Shown: positions 16,062 through 23,526 of the stretch, one piece after another
Layout: the number at the start of each line of letters is the position of its first letter
How positions within the stretch are numbered: the first letter of the stretch is position 1
Source of the DNA: Nitrospiraceae bacterium
Lineage (GTDB): Bacteria; Nitrospirota; Nitrospiria; Nitrospirales; UBA8639
DNA length: 64,000 nucleotides
Reading direction: 5' to 3'
NCBI GenBank assembly: GCA_020632595.1
Contig: JACKFF010000001.1
Location: 558,001 to 622,000, forward strand
The notes under the pieces: model-generated
Databases searched by the model: none
Seen by the model: the letters and a program-made list of their open reading frames with translations, nothing else
Told to the model about the DNA's origin: nothing
Translations under genes and position numbers: made by a program

Positions 16062-16370
16062 CTATCCTCGTCCGAGCGTGAAATTCACCTGGACGACCTC
16101 AGGCCGTGGTGGTTGGCCGTGAATGAGGATGTTCAGATCGCGCAACTCTTTCAACTTCGTCAACGTGGCCACATGAGACCTGAAGTTGCCGATGTTCGCC
16201 TGGACGGTGCCAAAAATCACATCGGGCCCCGGTTGGCCGACTTCATGCCAATCAATGATTTTGACACCCTTTAATTTTTTCTTAATCGTTCCCGCTGCCG
16301 GACTTAATTTTGCAGAACCACGTCCTGCCAACTTTACCTTTGCAGACGGGCGCTTCCTTGGAACAGCCAT
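16062..16370 (-). CDS. Small basic protein coupled to a radical-SAM enzyme
   Basis: A 102-residue protein not recognised from any family. Its first 35 residues are Lys/Arg/Ala/Pro rich (MAVPRKRPSAKVKLAGRG, then SAAGTIKKK-like sequence), resembling a disordered basic tail. The rest (GVKIIDWHEVGQPGPDVIFG, LTKLKELRDLNILIHG, QVNFTLGRG) looks like a compact domain. A strong AGGAGG lies five bases before the ATG. It is the first gene of a two-gene unit with the radical-SAM enzyme, and may be its substrate or a carrier/helper protein. It contains no cysteine and no obvious Gly-Gly leader cut, so a classical RiPP precursor is not proven. Confidence 0.7.
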   Translation of the reverse strand: MAVPRKRPSAKVKLAGRGSAKLSPAAGTIKKKLKGVKIIDWHEVGQPGPDVIFGTVQANIGNFRSHVATLTKLKELRDLNILIHGQPPRPEVVQVNFTLGRG

Positions 16371-16817
16371 AGATACCTCCTTGTGTTGGTTGGTTCATGT
16401 CCAAAACATTGAAATGAACAGTAGCAGTTGTGAAACCTTACAACTTTTGAATTTAAACGGCAAGAATATCAGTGAATCAAATTATCGATCGCACATATTC
16501 ACAAACGCGGTGCATCGCCATATCCATTTTCTTCAGGAGGTGATGGATGGAAATGTGTTGTCGGAATTACAATCACAAAAAACATACTCGCATCTTTTAA
16601 AGGACCAGGTCGGTCTGCAAGCCATCACCCTTGGCTTACGGCGGAATCATGACCGCATCGGTCGGATATGAAGACGGAATCTCCGGTGTGTCCTGTGTGG
16701 AACACACACTGCGCATCTGACATACAAACAACCCACGGCAATTCCAGCAGGAGAAAATACTGCACTGCGTGATCGCCCTACAGAGTAAGAAGATAAGGAG
16801 GAGAGACCGGTGGGAAA
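16371..16817. other. Gene-free stretch upstream of the radical-SAM unit
   Basis: Should hold the promoter of the small-protein/radical-SAM unit. On the plus strand an AGGAGGTGATGGATGG sequence near 16,535 could start very short frames of about 17 or 43 codons, and a minus-strand frame with a Cys cluster covers 16,636-16,836. None has further support. Confidence 0.35.
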
Positions 16818-17198
16818 TTAGGGGGTTAAGAGGCAAACATTCTCGGCGTATTCAAAGGACTTCTCGAATTCATTTTTTGCCTGTCGATAGTCTTCTTCGG
16901 CTTCAATTAATTCCTTCGTTTGCGCCGGGGCCTTCCAGGAGGCCTGGTTGCAGGCCACGGCTCGTCCCACGCTAAAGAGTCCACCTCGTGCACACACCGC
17001 TAAGTCCGCATAGGCTAAGCGCTCCCGGCTCCTGGCTGATTGTAATGCCCGTTGATAGGCACTGAGATTCTTTCGAGTCTTGATCACTTTTTCTACTGCA
17101 AGGCCACAGGAAGGAGAATACGGTTCACTGCCGGCAGGACACGTCCAGGCGAGGAGAAGCAGAAATATAAGACTGATACCATACAAGGATTTAACCAT
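16818..17198 (-). CDS. Small exported Cys-rich protein, paralogue 1
   Basis: About 126 residues beginning MVKSLYGISLIFLLLLAWTC, a signal peptide ending near PAGS. The mature part has EPYSPSC, a Cys in YADLAVC, CNQASW and a last Cys in AENVC, the same four-cysteine spacing as the next gene upstream. The cysteines could form two disulfides in the periplasm. A longer frame to 17,291 would overlap the neighbour and is less likely; AAGG stands a few bases before the chosen ATG. The family is unknown to me. It is the second of two tandem paralogues on this strand. Confidence 0.65.
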   Translation of the reverse strand: MVKSLYGISLIFLLLLAWTCPAGSEPYSPSCGLAVEKVIKTRKNLSAYQRALQSARSRERLAYADLAVCARGGLFSVGRAVACNQASWKAPAQTKELIEAEEDYRQAKNEFEKSFEYAENVCLLTP

Positions 17199-17241
17199 CA
17201 CACCTTGATTCCCGATAGAGCGTTCACGACCTCGGCTGTGG

Positions 17242-17616
17242 TTATGGCTCACGCAGACAGATCTGCCTGGCCTGTTGAAATAATTCTTCAAACGTTTTTC
17301 TCTCCTGCCGGTATTGGTCTATCGCCGCCAAGGCGAAGATATCTGGTTTCGGGCTGTGCCATTGCGACTGAGAACAATAGACGGATTTGTCCCCACCACG
17401 CCGACTCCCGGCAACACAGGCCTCCGCTTCACCATAGGCGCCGGATTGATGGGCTCTTAACATTTCCATGGTCCGACGAAATGGAAGGAGCGCTTTCCTG
17501 GCTGTTTCAACCCTATCTAACACGATCTCACAGGATGGCGAATACGGTTCGGCGAACGTGGGAGTAGCAAACACGACCGCAAGACTGAGGATGGCGAGAG
17601 AAGAGAAAAGCTTCAT
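17242..17616 (-). CDS. Small exported Cys-rich protein, paralogue 2
   Basis: About 124 residues starting MKLFSSLAILSLAVVFATPTFA, a clear signal peptide. The mature part, EPYSPSCEIVLDRVETARK, then AYGEAEAC, YCSQSQWHSPKP and FEELFQQARQICLREP, lines up with the downstream paralogue, including four cysteines, the C-Q/N-x2-W element and the YRQ..K.FE..F helix. The two genes are about 40 bases apart and look like a tandem duplication. No known function. A start four codons upstream is also possible. Confidence 0.7.
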   Translation of the reverse strand: MKLFSSLAILSLAVVFATPTFAEPYSPSCEIVLDRVETARKALLPFRRTMEMLRAHQSGAYGEAEACVAGSRRGGDKSVYCSQSQWHSPKPDIFALAAIDQYRQERKTFEELFQQARQICLREP

Positions 17617-17971
17617 CTTCAGTACCAATTAAGGACAACTCGAAGAAGGCTCATATTATCACTCCTGTGACAAAGAAGGACAATACCTGGGTAGAAGGCC
17701 GATGTTTAGCGGATGCCTTCATTGAAAAGTATGCGAGTCATTCCATATTCTTAAGCTGAATAATCGTCAACGCAGGTGCTCAACATGATGCATTCGCAAC
17801 ACAGCCCTCGCCTCATCTTGAGATGCTTTTGCATCAATTCTTTCCAAAATCTTCGACAAAACTGAGCATCTCTTTTCTCTCACCGGATATCATGTAATTG
17901 TAAACGGGATATGGCCCTTGTAGGGCATGCCCGTCTTACTGAACAGGTCAACATAGAACAAGGAGGAGGTC
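17617..17971. other. Divergent intergenic stretch
   Basis: Lies between the Cys-rich protein genes (minus) and the tiny membrane protein gene (plus), so it should carry promoters for both. A small hairpin, GATGCTTTTGCATC (about 17,822-17,835), is visible; nothing else is recognised. Confidence 0.35.
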
Positions 17972-18085
17972 ATGGAACTCTTCGGGATACTTTCTATTAT
18001 TTTGGGGATTATTGGCATGATCGTGATGCTGAAGGGGAAGCGTCCTCAGGACCCTTCTTCCGACGATCCGGTTAAGATGTCGTAG
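17972..18085 (+). CDS. Tiny single-pass membrane protein (37 aa)
   Basis: A 37-codon frame reading MELFGILSIILGIIGMIVML followed by a charged tail (KGKRPQDPSSDD...). One hydrophobic helix with positive charges after it suggests a small inner-membrane protein. A very strong AGGAGGAGG site precedes the ATG, which is the main reason to believe it. No family recognised. Another tiny membrane-protein frame follows 134 bases downstream and a terminator closes the pair. Confidence 0.6.
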   Translation: MELFGILSIILGIIGMIVMLKGKRPQDPSSDDPVKMS

Positions 18086-18219
18086 ATCAAATAAATACCT
18101 TGGAAAGGTGTGAGGGTTTGCACCTCTCCCTCGTCGGGATCAACAGCATGGTTGTCGTCGAACACCTGGATGCTTGAGACATACCAGCGTGGATGAGAAC
18201 CAGGAAAAAGGAGTAATCA

Positions 18220-18318
18220 ATGAGTACATTTATTTTAGGGTTGACTGTAAGCCTTGGCATCACGGCCGGTTATGTCTACCTTACGGCAATCGTAATGGGG
18301 GGCAGTGGCTGGATGTGA
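18220..18318 (+). CDS. Tiny membrane protein (32 aa)
   Basis: A 32-codon frame, MSTFILGLTVSLGITAGYVY then LTAIVMGGSGWM, almost wholly hydrophobic. AAGGAG lies six bases before the ATG. It looks like a one-helix membrane peptide. The terminator at 18,352 follows directly, which supports a transcribed unit shared with the frame at 17,972. Confidence 0.55.
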   Translation: MSTFILGLTVSLGITAGYVYLTAIVMGGSGWM

Positions 18319-18351
18319 ACATCCAGTCATACCCTTCCATTCAATAAATAT

Positions 18352-18396
18352 GGCCAGCCCATTTCCGGTAACCACGGGCTGGCCACCACCCTTTTT
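18352..18396 (+). terminator. Rho-independent terminator
   Basis: A perfect nine-base stem, GGCCAGCCC and GGGCTGGCC, with a 15-base loop, followed by CACCACCCTTTTT. It closes the unit of the two tiny membrane-protein genes. Confidence 0.75.
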
Positions 18397-18716
18397 ATAT
18401 TCCTTCTTACAGAAACAATAGGACTCTGTTCACAACTCCGGGTCGTGCTAAAAACCGTTCACGTCAATTCCGGTGGAGTAGAGGGAGACAATGTTATCCG
18501 GCTTTCGAGAAATGCGTGAGGCCGCATCAGCTTAAGGGCCATTCACAGCAGGCCTCCGACTCCTCCGCACCTCCTGTTTTCCAAGACCCGCGATCGTCCT
18601 GAATCAATCCATAGCTATCGCTCGGCAATATCCCCTCATGCCTTCCACCGCCCAGGAAATTCCGTTGAGCGTCATACTCAGTTCGTGAAGCCTCTACTCA
18701 CTGGGACGGCAGGCAT
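18397..18716. other. Gene-free stretch
   Basis: No gene, repeat or clear signal recognised between the terminator and the Lys-rich-tail protein gene. Confidence 0.4.
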
Positions 18717-19340
18717 CTACGCTTTTATGACCAGCGCCGGATAGCGAGCCTGCACGGTGTACCAGTTCCATTGCCCGCCTCCCGTCTGTGTGAGGGCTCC
18801 CCAGACCTCTGCCGATGGCGGCACATTCCTAAGCACCAACGACACCGTCGTCTGGCCGCTCAAGGTGCGCGAGCCACTGTTGGCGACCGTGCCACCCCCG
18901 GCGAACCCGGATAGGTTGAACGTGGATGCCTGTCCAAAGACCTCAATCGAAAAGACCATGACGTATGTCGAGACGGCCGTAATCCCATAGGCTTTCGGCT
19001 CAAAGTGCATGGACACGGCGGGATCCCGATTGGGCGACTCCCGACGGTCGAATCCGGCATACGGCGTGGTCGCATCCACCTGGACGATGGTCGGTCTGAT
19101 GAGCGTCAGATTTGTGCGGCCACGCCCGACGGTCCTGGCCGGGCTCAATGTCTCTATCGGAAATATAAACAGGCCGACATTGCGCCAGCCACTGACCGGT
19201 TCGAATAAGTCTTTGAGTTTCTTTAACGGCAGGTCTGAGGGAAATTTGGCGGGGTTCACCTTGCGTTTGTTGAATGGTTCAGGCTCGGTCGGCTTTGCAG
19301 GTTTCCTGGATGGTTTTTTGGATGATGGTTTCGTTGCCAT
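18717..19340 (-). CDS. Hypothetical protein with Lys/Pro-rich N-terminal tail
   Basis: About 207 residues. The start MATKPSSKKPSRKPAKPTEP is a disordered basic tail without a signal peptide. It is followed by a domain rich in beta-strand patterns (NLTLIRPTIVQVDAT, YVMVFSIEVFGQASTF, TTVSLVLRNVPPSAEVWGAL, WNWYTVQARYPALV), perhaps a beta-sandwich. No family recognised. The ATG at 19340 is preferred (AAAGAGAG upstream) over one 14 codons earlier. It stands alone, downstream of the hydrolase pair. Confidence 0.6.
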   Translation of the reverse strand: MATKPSSKKPSRKPAKPTEPEPFNKRKVNPAKFPSDLPLKKLKDLFEPVSGWRNVGLFIFPIETLSPARTVGRGRTNLTLIRPTIVQVDATTPYAGFDRRESPNRDPAVSMHFEPKAYGITAVSTYVMVFSIEVFGQASTFNLSGFAGGGTVANSGSRTLSGQTTVSLVLRNVPPSAEVWGALTQTGGGQWNWYTVQARYPALVIKA

Positions 19341-19532
19341 GATGACTCTCTTTGTGGTGGGTAAAGTCTGTTCTCCTCCCATAACCTGACCGGGAGATGG
19401 CGCTACTCTACTCTTTCCGTCTTAAAAATCAACTCCCCCGCCAACGAGAGCAATCGTGTGTGAGATGGCTACGAACAGTTTAGGAAGCAGGAGTGCTGAA
19501 TCTTGTATGGCTTACGATTTGTGCAGATGCTC

Positions 19533-19560
19533 TGACCTTGCCCGTACGGGAAGGAGGTCA
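19533..19560. repeat. Palindrome downstream of hydrolase gene
   Basis: TGACCT, CCCGTACGGG and AGGTCA build a long stem right behind the stop of the hydrolase gene at 19,562. No T-run follows, so it is not a standard terminator. Sequence around the third hydrolase remnant (about 22,020-22,040) resembles it, so it seems to have travelled with the duplicated gene end. Confidence 0.5.
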
Positions 19561-19561
19561 G

Positions 19562-20455
19562 TCAACGGGAGGGTCTGAGTAGATGAAGGACTTCTTGTAG
19601 CATCACCTCGGGGTTTTCCATGCAATCATGACCCGCGCCAGGAATTTCCTTGATAGACACGAGGGTATTCCCTGCCTCTTGTGCAATGCGTTGTAATGCT
19701 TCGGCTTCCCACGCCTCGATGAGCGGATCATGTTCCCCCCGAAGCAGCAGCATGGGCAATGTGACGCGGCTGATCTGTTTGTAGGCCATGGCAGAATACG
19801 CCTCGGGTCCCATCATGTGCCACCATGTTTTATAGGTGAAGATTTCATCGTGCAATGGGCTCCGGCTTGGCCCTCGGGCTTGGTAGATCACCACCATTTC
19901 GTCATGCTCACTGTGAGAGGGATTCTCGCCGAGAATGGACTTGGCCTGCGCATATAATTCCTCATAGCTGGGAATACTTTCCCATTTGGCCAATCGCTTT
20001 CTCTGCGTATCGGGAATGGCATAATGCGTTCCCTCAAGAATGAGCCCTTTGACCTGGGGAACCTGGCGCTGCCCGGCCCAGTGCAGGACCATACTGGCAC
20101 CGAGGCTATAGCCTAAGATGAAAATATGATGAAAACCTTCCTGAGTCAGAAAGTCCACTGCTGCGTCTATATCATGGATCGTCTCGTCGAAAATTCCTCT
20201 TCCATTTATTTGTCCGGCGAATGCCAGCCTGGTGTTAATGGAAAACGACGAAATATCCCGCTCCCGGAGTGCCTGAGGAAGAAGGCGAGGAGTTCCTCGT
20301 GCCAGGAAGTTCCCTAACAACCCATGCACTTCAATGACAATCGGTGTCTTGAGGATGTTCGTGTCAAGATCATCTTCTTTGAGGACCAGATGCCCACTCA
20401 TCATAAAGCCATCGTGTGTTCGAAGCCGGAACAGTGTTTGGTGAGGGTGGATCAT
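19562..20455 (-). CDS. Alpha/beta hydrolase with intact nucleophile
   Basis: About 297 residues starting MIHPHQTLFRLRTHDGFMMS. The oxyanion-hole region VIEVHGLLGNFLARGT and the nucleophile elbow GYSLGASM (G-x-S-x-G) are in place; the acid lies in LLLRGEHDPLIEAWE and the histidine in IPGAGHDCMENPE. So a full Ser-Asp-His triad can be assigned. The fold suggests a cytoplasmic esterase or thioesterase-like enzyme, substrate unknown. A longer frame from a TTG at 20512 would overlap the gene upstream by eight bases. The upstream paralogue lacks the serine. Confidence 0.8.
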   Translation of the reverse strand: MIHPHQTLFRLRTHDGFMMSGHLVLKEDDLDTNILKTPIVIEVHGLLGNFLARGTPRLLPQALRERDISSFSINTRLAFAGQINGRGIFDETIHDIDAAVDFLTQEGFHHIFILGYSLGASMVLHWAGQRQVPQVKGLILEGTHYAIPDTQRKRLAKWESIPSYEELYAQAKSILGENPSHSEHDEMVVIYQARGPSRSPLHDEIFTYKTWWHMMGPEAYSAMAYKQISRVTLPMLLLRGEHDPLIEAWEAEALQRIAQEAGNTLVSIKEIPGAGHDCMENPEVMLQEVLHLLRPSR

Positions 20456-20504
20456 CGGATTCTTTGGGGGATAGATTTTCGGACAGTCCCGTAGAAGGCA
20501 ACCA

Positions 20505-21410
20505 TTATTCAAATCGTTTCTGAATCCATTTCACCACCCCTTGTCCGAGTTCCTCATGCTTTCCAGAAAGATCGTGCCCGGCTTCAAGGTGGAGTATGGT
20601 CACATCCGGGTTTCCTGCTGTTTTGGCCACATTTCCCAGTGCGTCACACTCCTGTTGGTCGATCATCTCATCATATTTCCCGTGAACCAACAGGACCGGC
20701 ACCTTGATATCCCCTATATGTTGGTAGGCTTTGGGACCATCGGCTTCAGGTCCTGCCAAGGCCCACCAGGTTTTCAATGTATAGATTTCTGAATGCTCCG
20801 GTCGGAGTGTCGGACCATGTGCCCGTTTGACGACAATGGTTTCATCATCCGGTCGATCTTGACCGGGCTTTGGATAATAGAGTGCTTTGGCCTTTTCATA
20901 GACTTCCCGGTAGGAAGGTTGACTGCCAAATCGTGTCCATCGTTTCCGGATTGTGTCGGGCAAAGAATACGCTGTGGCAATGGCAATAATTCCTTGAATG
21001 TCAGGAGATGGGAATTGTTGCTGGTGCAATGCGCCATAGCGTATCGCCATGGCTCCTCCCAATCCATGCCCTGCAATAATAATTTTCTGAAAGCCCATCT
21101 CTCGAAGATACGTACAGGCAGCATGGATTTGAGGCATCGCATCGTCGAAAATACCAAATCCAAAAAATAGGCCCAGGTTGGCCATGATGGTATTTATGGA
21201 AATGGAGGAATACCCATACTTGGCCAGAATGTACGGAAGATCATGCTCGGTTTCATCCAGGAGATTTCCTAAGAGTCCATGGAGTCTCAAGAAGACCGGC
21301 TTGTTCCGGACATGTTCATCGTGTGTGACAAGATGATAATACAGCCCATCAATCTTGTGGTTTTGGAAAGGAATGGAAATGATGGTTCCAGACCAACTAT
21401 CGACCTTCAT
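20505..21410 (-). CDS. Alpha/beta hydrolase paralogue lacking the nucleophile serine
   Basis: A 301-residue paralogue of the next gene. HGLLGNLLDETEHD matches the oxyanion-hole loop, and LLVHGKYDEMIDQQE and LEAGHDLSGKHEE match the acid and histidine sites. The elbow, however, reads AGHGLGGAMA: the serine position is glycine (codon GGA), at residue 116. It is therefore expected to be inactive as a serine hydrolase, unless another residue serves. The two genes are adjacent and probably co-transcribed, so it may act as a partner or regulator of the active one (inference). Confidence 0.8.
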   Translation of the reverse strand: MKVDSWSGTIISIPFQNHKIDGLYYHLVTHDEHVRNKPVFLRLHGLLGNLLDETEHDLPYILAKYGYSSISINTIMANLGLFFGFGIFDDAMPQIHAACTYLREMGFQKIIIAGHGLGGAMAIRYGALHQQQFPSPDIQGIIAIATAYSLPDTIRKRWTRFGSQPSYREVYEKAKALYYPKPGQDRPDDETIVVKRAHGPTLRPEHSEIYTLKTWWALAGPEADGPKAYQHIGDIKVPVLLVHGKYDEMIDQQECDALGNVAKTAGNPDVTILHLEAGHDLSGKHEELGQGVVKWIQKRFE

Positions 21411-21676
21411 GTTTCACCCCTTAAGACGGCGATGGCCGTGTCTATTGTATTTCACGTTACCAAAACCTGCATTCCCTGGCCATGACTTCCATCAAAAAAC
21501 CGGATGGGACTTTTCGGGAAATCTCGGAAACGGATGTGTTGAGGATTGGAGGATGGGCTTTAACTGACATTGTGGCACAATTCCCAAAACACCACTTGCA
21601 GGAGAAACCCTGTTGTAGGATTGAAACGCATAGGCCGGAGTTGGAAGGACCGGGTGGCCGGATGGGTTCACTTAGA
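21411..21676. other. Gene-free stretch upstream of hydrolase pair
   Basis: Likely holds the promoter of the hydrolase pair. A lone ATTGAAAC-ended sequence at about 21,613-21,630 resembles a CRISPR repeat end but is not repeated. Nothing else recognised. Confidence 0.35.
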
Positions 21677-21915
21677 GGGAGTGTTGAATCATAAGGATGT
21701 TCAAGGGCAAATTTGCGCAGGATTAGATTACTCATCAAAGGTTCCGGGTCGGTTCAAAAAAGCATGCCCTGAGTCTTCCCGAAGGGTCCGTCCAGTCCTG
21801 TCCTGAGGCTTCTCGAAGGAAAGGTCGTAGCCGTTTTTACGCGCGGAGCGTACGCTGAGTTCGTGAGCACGGGAAAATGGCGAGAACGCCGCTGGCGGCT
21901 TTTTTCAACATACCC
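21677..21915 (-). mobile_element. MITE-like element, copy c, with 5-bp target duplication
   Basis: Runs from GGGAGTGTTGAATC to TTTTTTCAACATACCC and is bounded on both sides by TTAGA (21,672-21,676 and 21,916-21,920). Compared with copies a and b it carries about 70-90 extra bases at one end (TCATCAAAGGTTCCGGGTC and neighbours) that copy d also has. An inner segment (CTGTCCTGAGGCTTCTCGAA) is shared with copy a. No coding capacity. Confidence 0.8.
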
Positions 21916-22037
21916 TTAGAGTCAATTCGAGTTGACTTTCCAGCTCCGGTTAGTAAGCTGACTATTGAAACATCCCTGAGTGCTGAATCCTGTATCGCTT
22001 CCCATTTGGGAAGAAGCACGTTACTTGCCCATACGGG

Positions 22038-22139
22038 TCAGCCGAAGGATCTGAGCAGATCAAAAACTTCTTGCACCATCGCCTCCGGTTTTACCATGCA
22101 GCCATATTCCGCATGAAGAATTTCCTCTAAAGGCACGAA
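22038..22139 (-). pseudogene. Remnant of a third alpha/beta hydrolase (C-terminus)
   Basis: Thirty-three codons and a stop translate to VPLEEILHAEYGCMVKPEAM and VQEVFDLLRSFG. This matches the end of the hydrolase at 19,562 (SIKEIPGAGHDCMENPEVM, LQEVLHLLRPSR). Downstream sequence also matches (GCTGAATC.TGTAT.GCTT and CCCATACGGG). The rest of the gene is gone. It shows a former third copy of this hydrolase family. Confidence 0.75.
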
Positions 22140-22320
22140 TGGAAACGAGAATCCACAACGAAAAATACCTGGTATTTCCGATTCACACATCACGTGCTCT
22201 TTGGATTCGCCGGCGGTGTCCTGAAGGTTTGTGCGCGGGAGTGATGATCGCCGGGCTACCGGCTTCTCATAGAATTTGATTCTTCACGGAGAACAGGTAG
22301 AACAGGTCCTCACTCAGAAT

Positions 22321-23526
22321 ATGAAGATTCTGCTGATTAGCGATTACAGCGTACCGAGAGGCGGCAACGAAATTGTCACGCTGGCACTGCGAGACGGTTT
22401 GCGGGCACGCGGCCACGACGTTCGCCTATTTTCCAGCCGCGCGCATACCAATGGGGGCAGCGTTCTGGCCGACTACCACTGTTTTGGGACAGCCTCCCCC
22501 TTGCGCGCGGCGCTTTGGTGCGGCAACCTGTCGGCCTTCTTCAGTCTGCGTCGCGCATTGGCAGAATTTAAACCCGACGTCGTGCATGTGCGGTTATTTC
22601 TTTCTCAATTGTCGCCATTAATTCTGCCCTTGTTGCGCGACATTCCTGCCATCTATCACGACGGGTGGTACCGAACAGGTTGTCCGATTGGATCGAGAGT
22701 CTTGCCCGATGGAAGAGGATGCAATGAACCGGCCGGCTCCGTCTGCTATCAACACGGTTGTGTGCCCCTCGTTGCCTGGCCCCTCCTGATGACACAACTT
22801 CGCCTGTGGCGCTACTGGCAAGGCGTATTTGATGTGATCGTCGCGAACAGCCGATCGGTTGCAAGATGGCTGGAAGTATCCGGCACCACTCCCGTTGAGG
22901 TGATCCACAATGGCGTGGTGACCCGTGTACGGCGGCCGCCGCTGGAGGATCCGCCGACCATCGCGTTCTCGGGTCGCTTGGCACATGAGAAGGGAGTGGA
23001 TATCCTGCTGGATGCGTTCAAGCTCGTCATTCAGTCCCTGCCACAAACGCAGCTCATCATTGCTGGGGAGGGCCCGGAGAGTCGCCGATTGCGGAAGATG
23101 GCAAAACAGCTTGGCGCCAAAATCGACTTTCTCGGACACCAGCCACGCGAGACAATCGAACGCCGTTTCGATGCCGCCTGGGTACAAGTCGTGCCGTCGC
23201 GCGGCGCGGAGGCATTTGGAAACGCAGCGGCTGAAGCGATGATGCGAGGCACGGCGGTCGTCGTAAGCGGAAGCGGCGGCTTCACTGAGTATGTGAAGCA
23301 TGAGCATACAGGACTCCTCGTGCCTCCCGAAGACCCTGCAACCCTTGGCAGAGCGCTACTAAAAATTGTCAGCAATCGGGATTACGCCGAATCTCTCGGA
23401 CTCGCCGCCCGTCGCTTCGCACTCAAGGCGTTCGACCAGAACCTATTTCTCGATCGTTTCGTGGCCATCTATGAACAGCTGACCAGAAAGCGACCCACAC
23501 AATCGAAAATCCGTCCCCGCCATTAA
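22321..23526 (+). CDS. Glycosyltransferase family 4
   Basis: About 401 residues with the GT-B fold. The N-terminal domain begins MKILLISDYSVPRGGNEIVT, with the Gly-rich acceptor-side loop; the C-terminal donor domain has IAFSGRLAHEKGVDILLDAF, LIIAGEGPESRRLRKMAK and the EX7E-type region SRGAEAFGNAAAEAMMRGTA. Such retaining enzymes transfer a sugar from a nucleotide donor to a lipid or glycan. A longer frame from a TTG at 22276 exists, but the family start is at 22321. It converges with the dehydrogenase gene, overlapping its end by four bases, and may belong with it and the AlkP-like gene in surface-glycan assembly. Confidence 0.88.
   Translation: MKILLISDYSVPRGGNEIVTLALRDGLRARGHDVRLFSSRAHTNGGSVLADYHCFGTASPLRAALWCGNLSAFFSLRRALAEFKPDVVHVRLFLSQLSPLILPLLRDIPAIYHDGWYRTGCPIGSRVLPDGRGCNEPAGSVCYQHGCVPLVAWPLLMTQLRLWRYWQGVFDVIVANSRSVARWLEVSGTTPVEVIHNGVVTRVRRPPLEDPPTIAFSGRLAHEKGVDILLDAFKLVIQSLPQTQLIIAGEGPESRRLRKMAKQLGAKIDFLGHQPRETIERRFDAAWVQVVPSRGAEAFGNAAAEAMMRGTAVVVSGSGGFTEYVKHEHTGLLVPPEDPATLGRALLKIVSNRDYAESLGLAARRFALKAFDQNLFLDRFVAIYEQLTRKRPTQSKIRPRH

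Noticed and set aside
16636..16836. Minus-strand 66-codon frame with a cysteine cluster, considered as a peptide precursor for the radical-SAM enzyme
   Set aside because: No ribosome site, lies upstream of the real coupled small gene, and the pattern can arise by chance.
21600..21640. GTTGTAGGATTGAAAC-like sequence resembling the end of a CRISPR repeat
   Set aside because: Single occurrence with no spacing pattern and no cas genes in the window.
22568..23307. Long minus-strand frames opposite the glycosyltransferase
   Set aside because: Shadow frames in GC-rich coding sequence; no family features.
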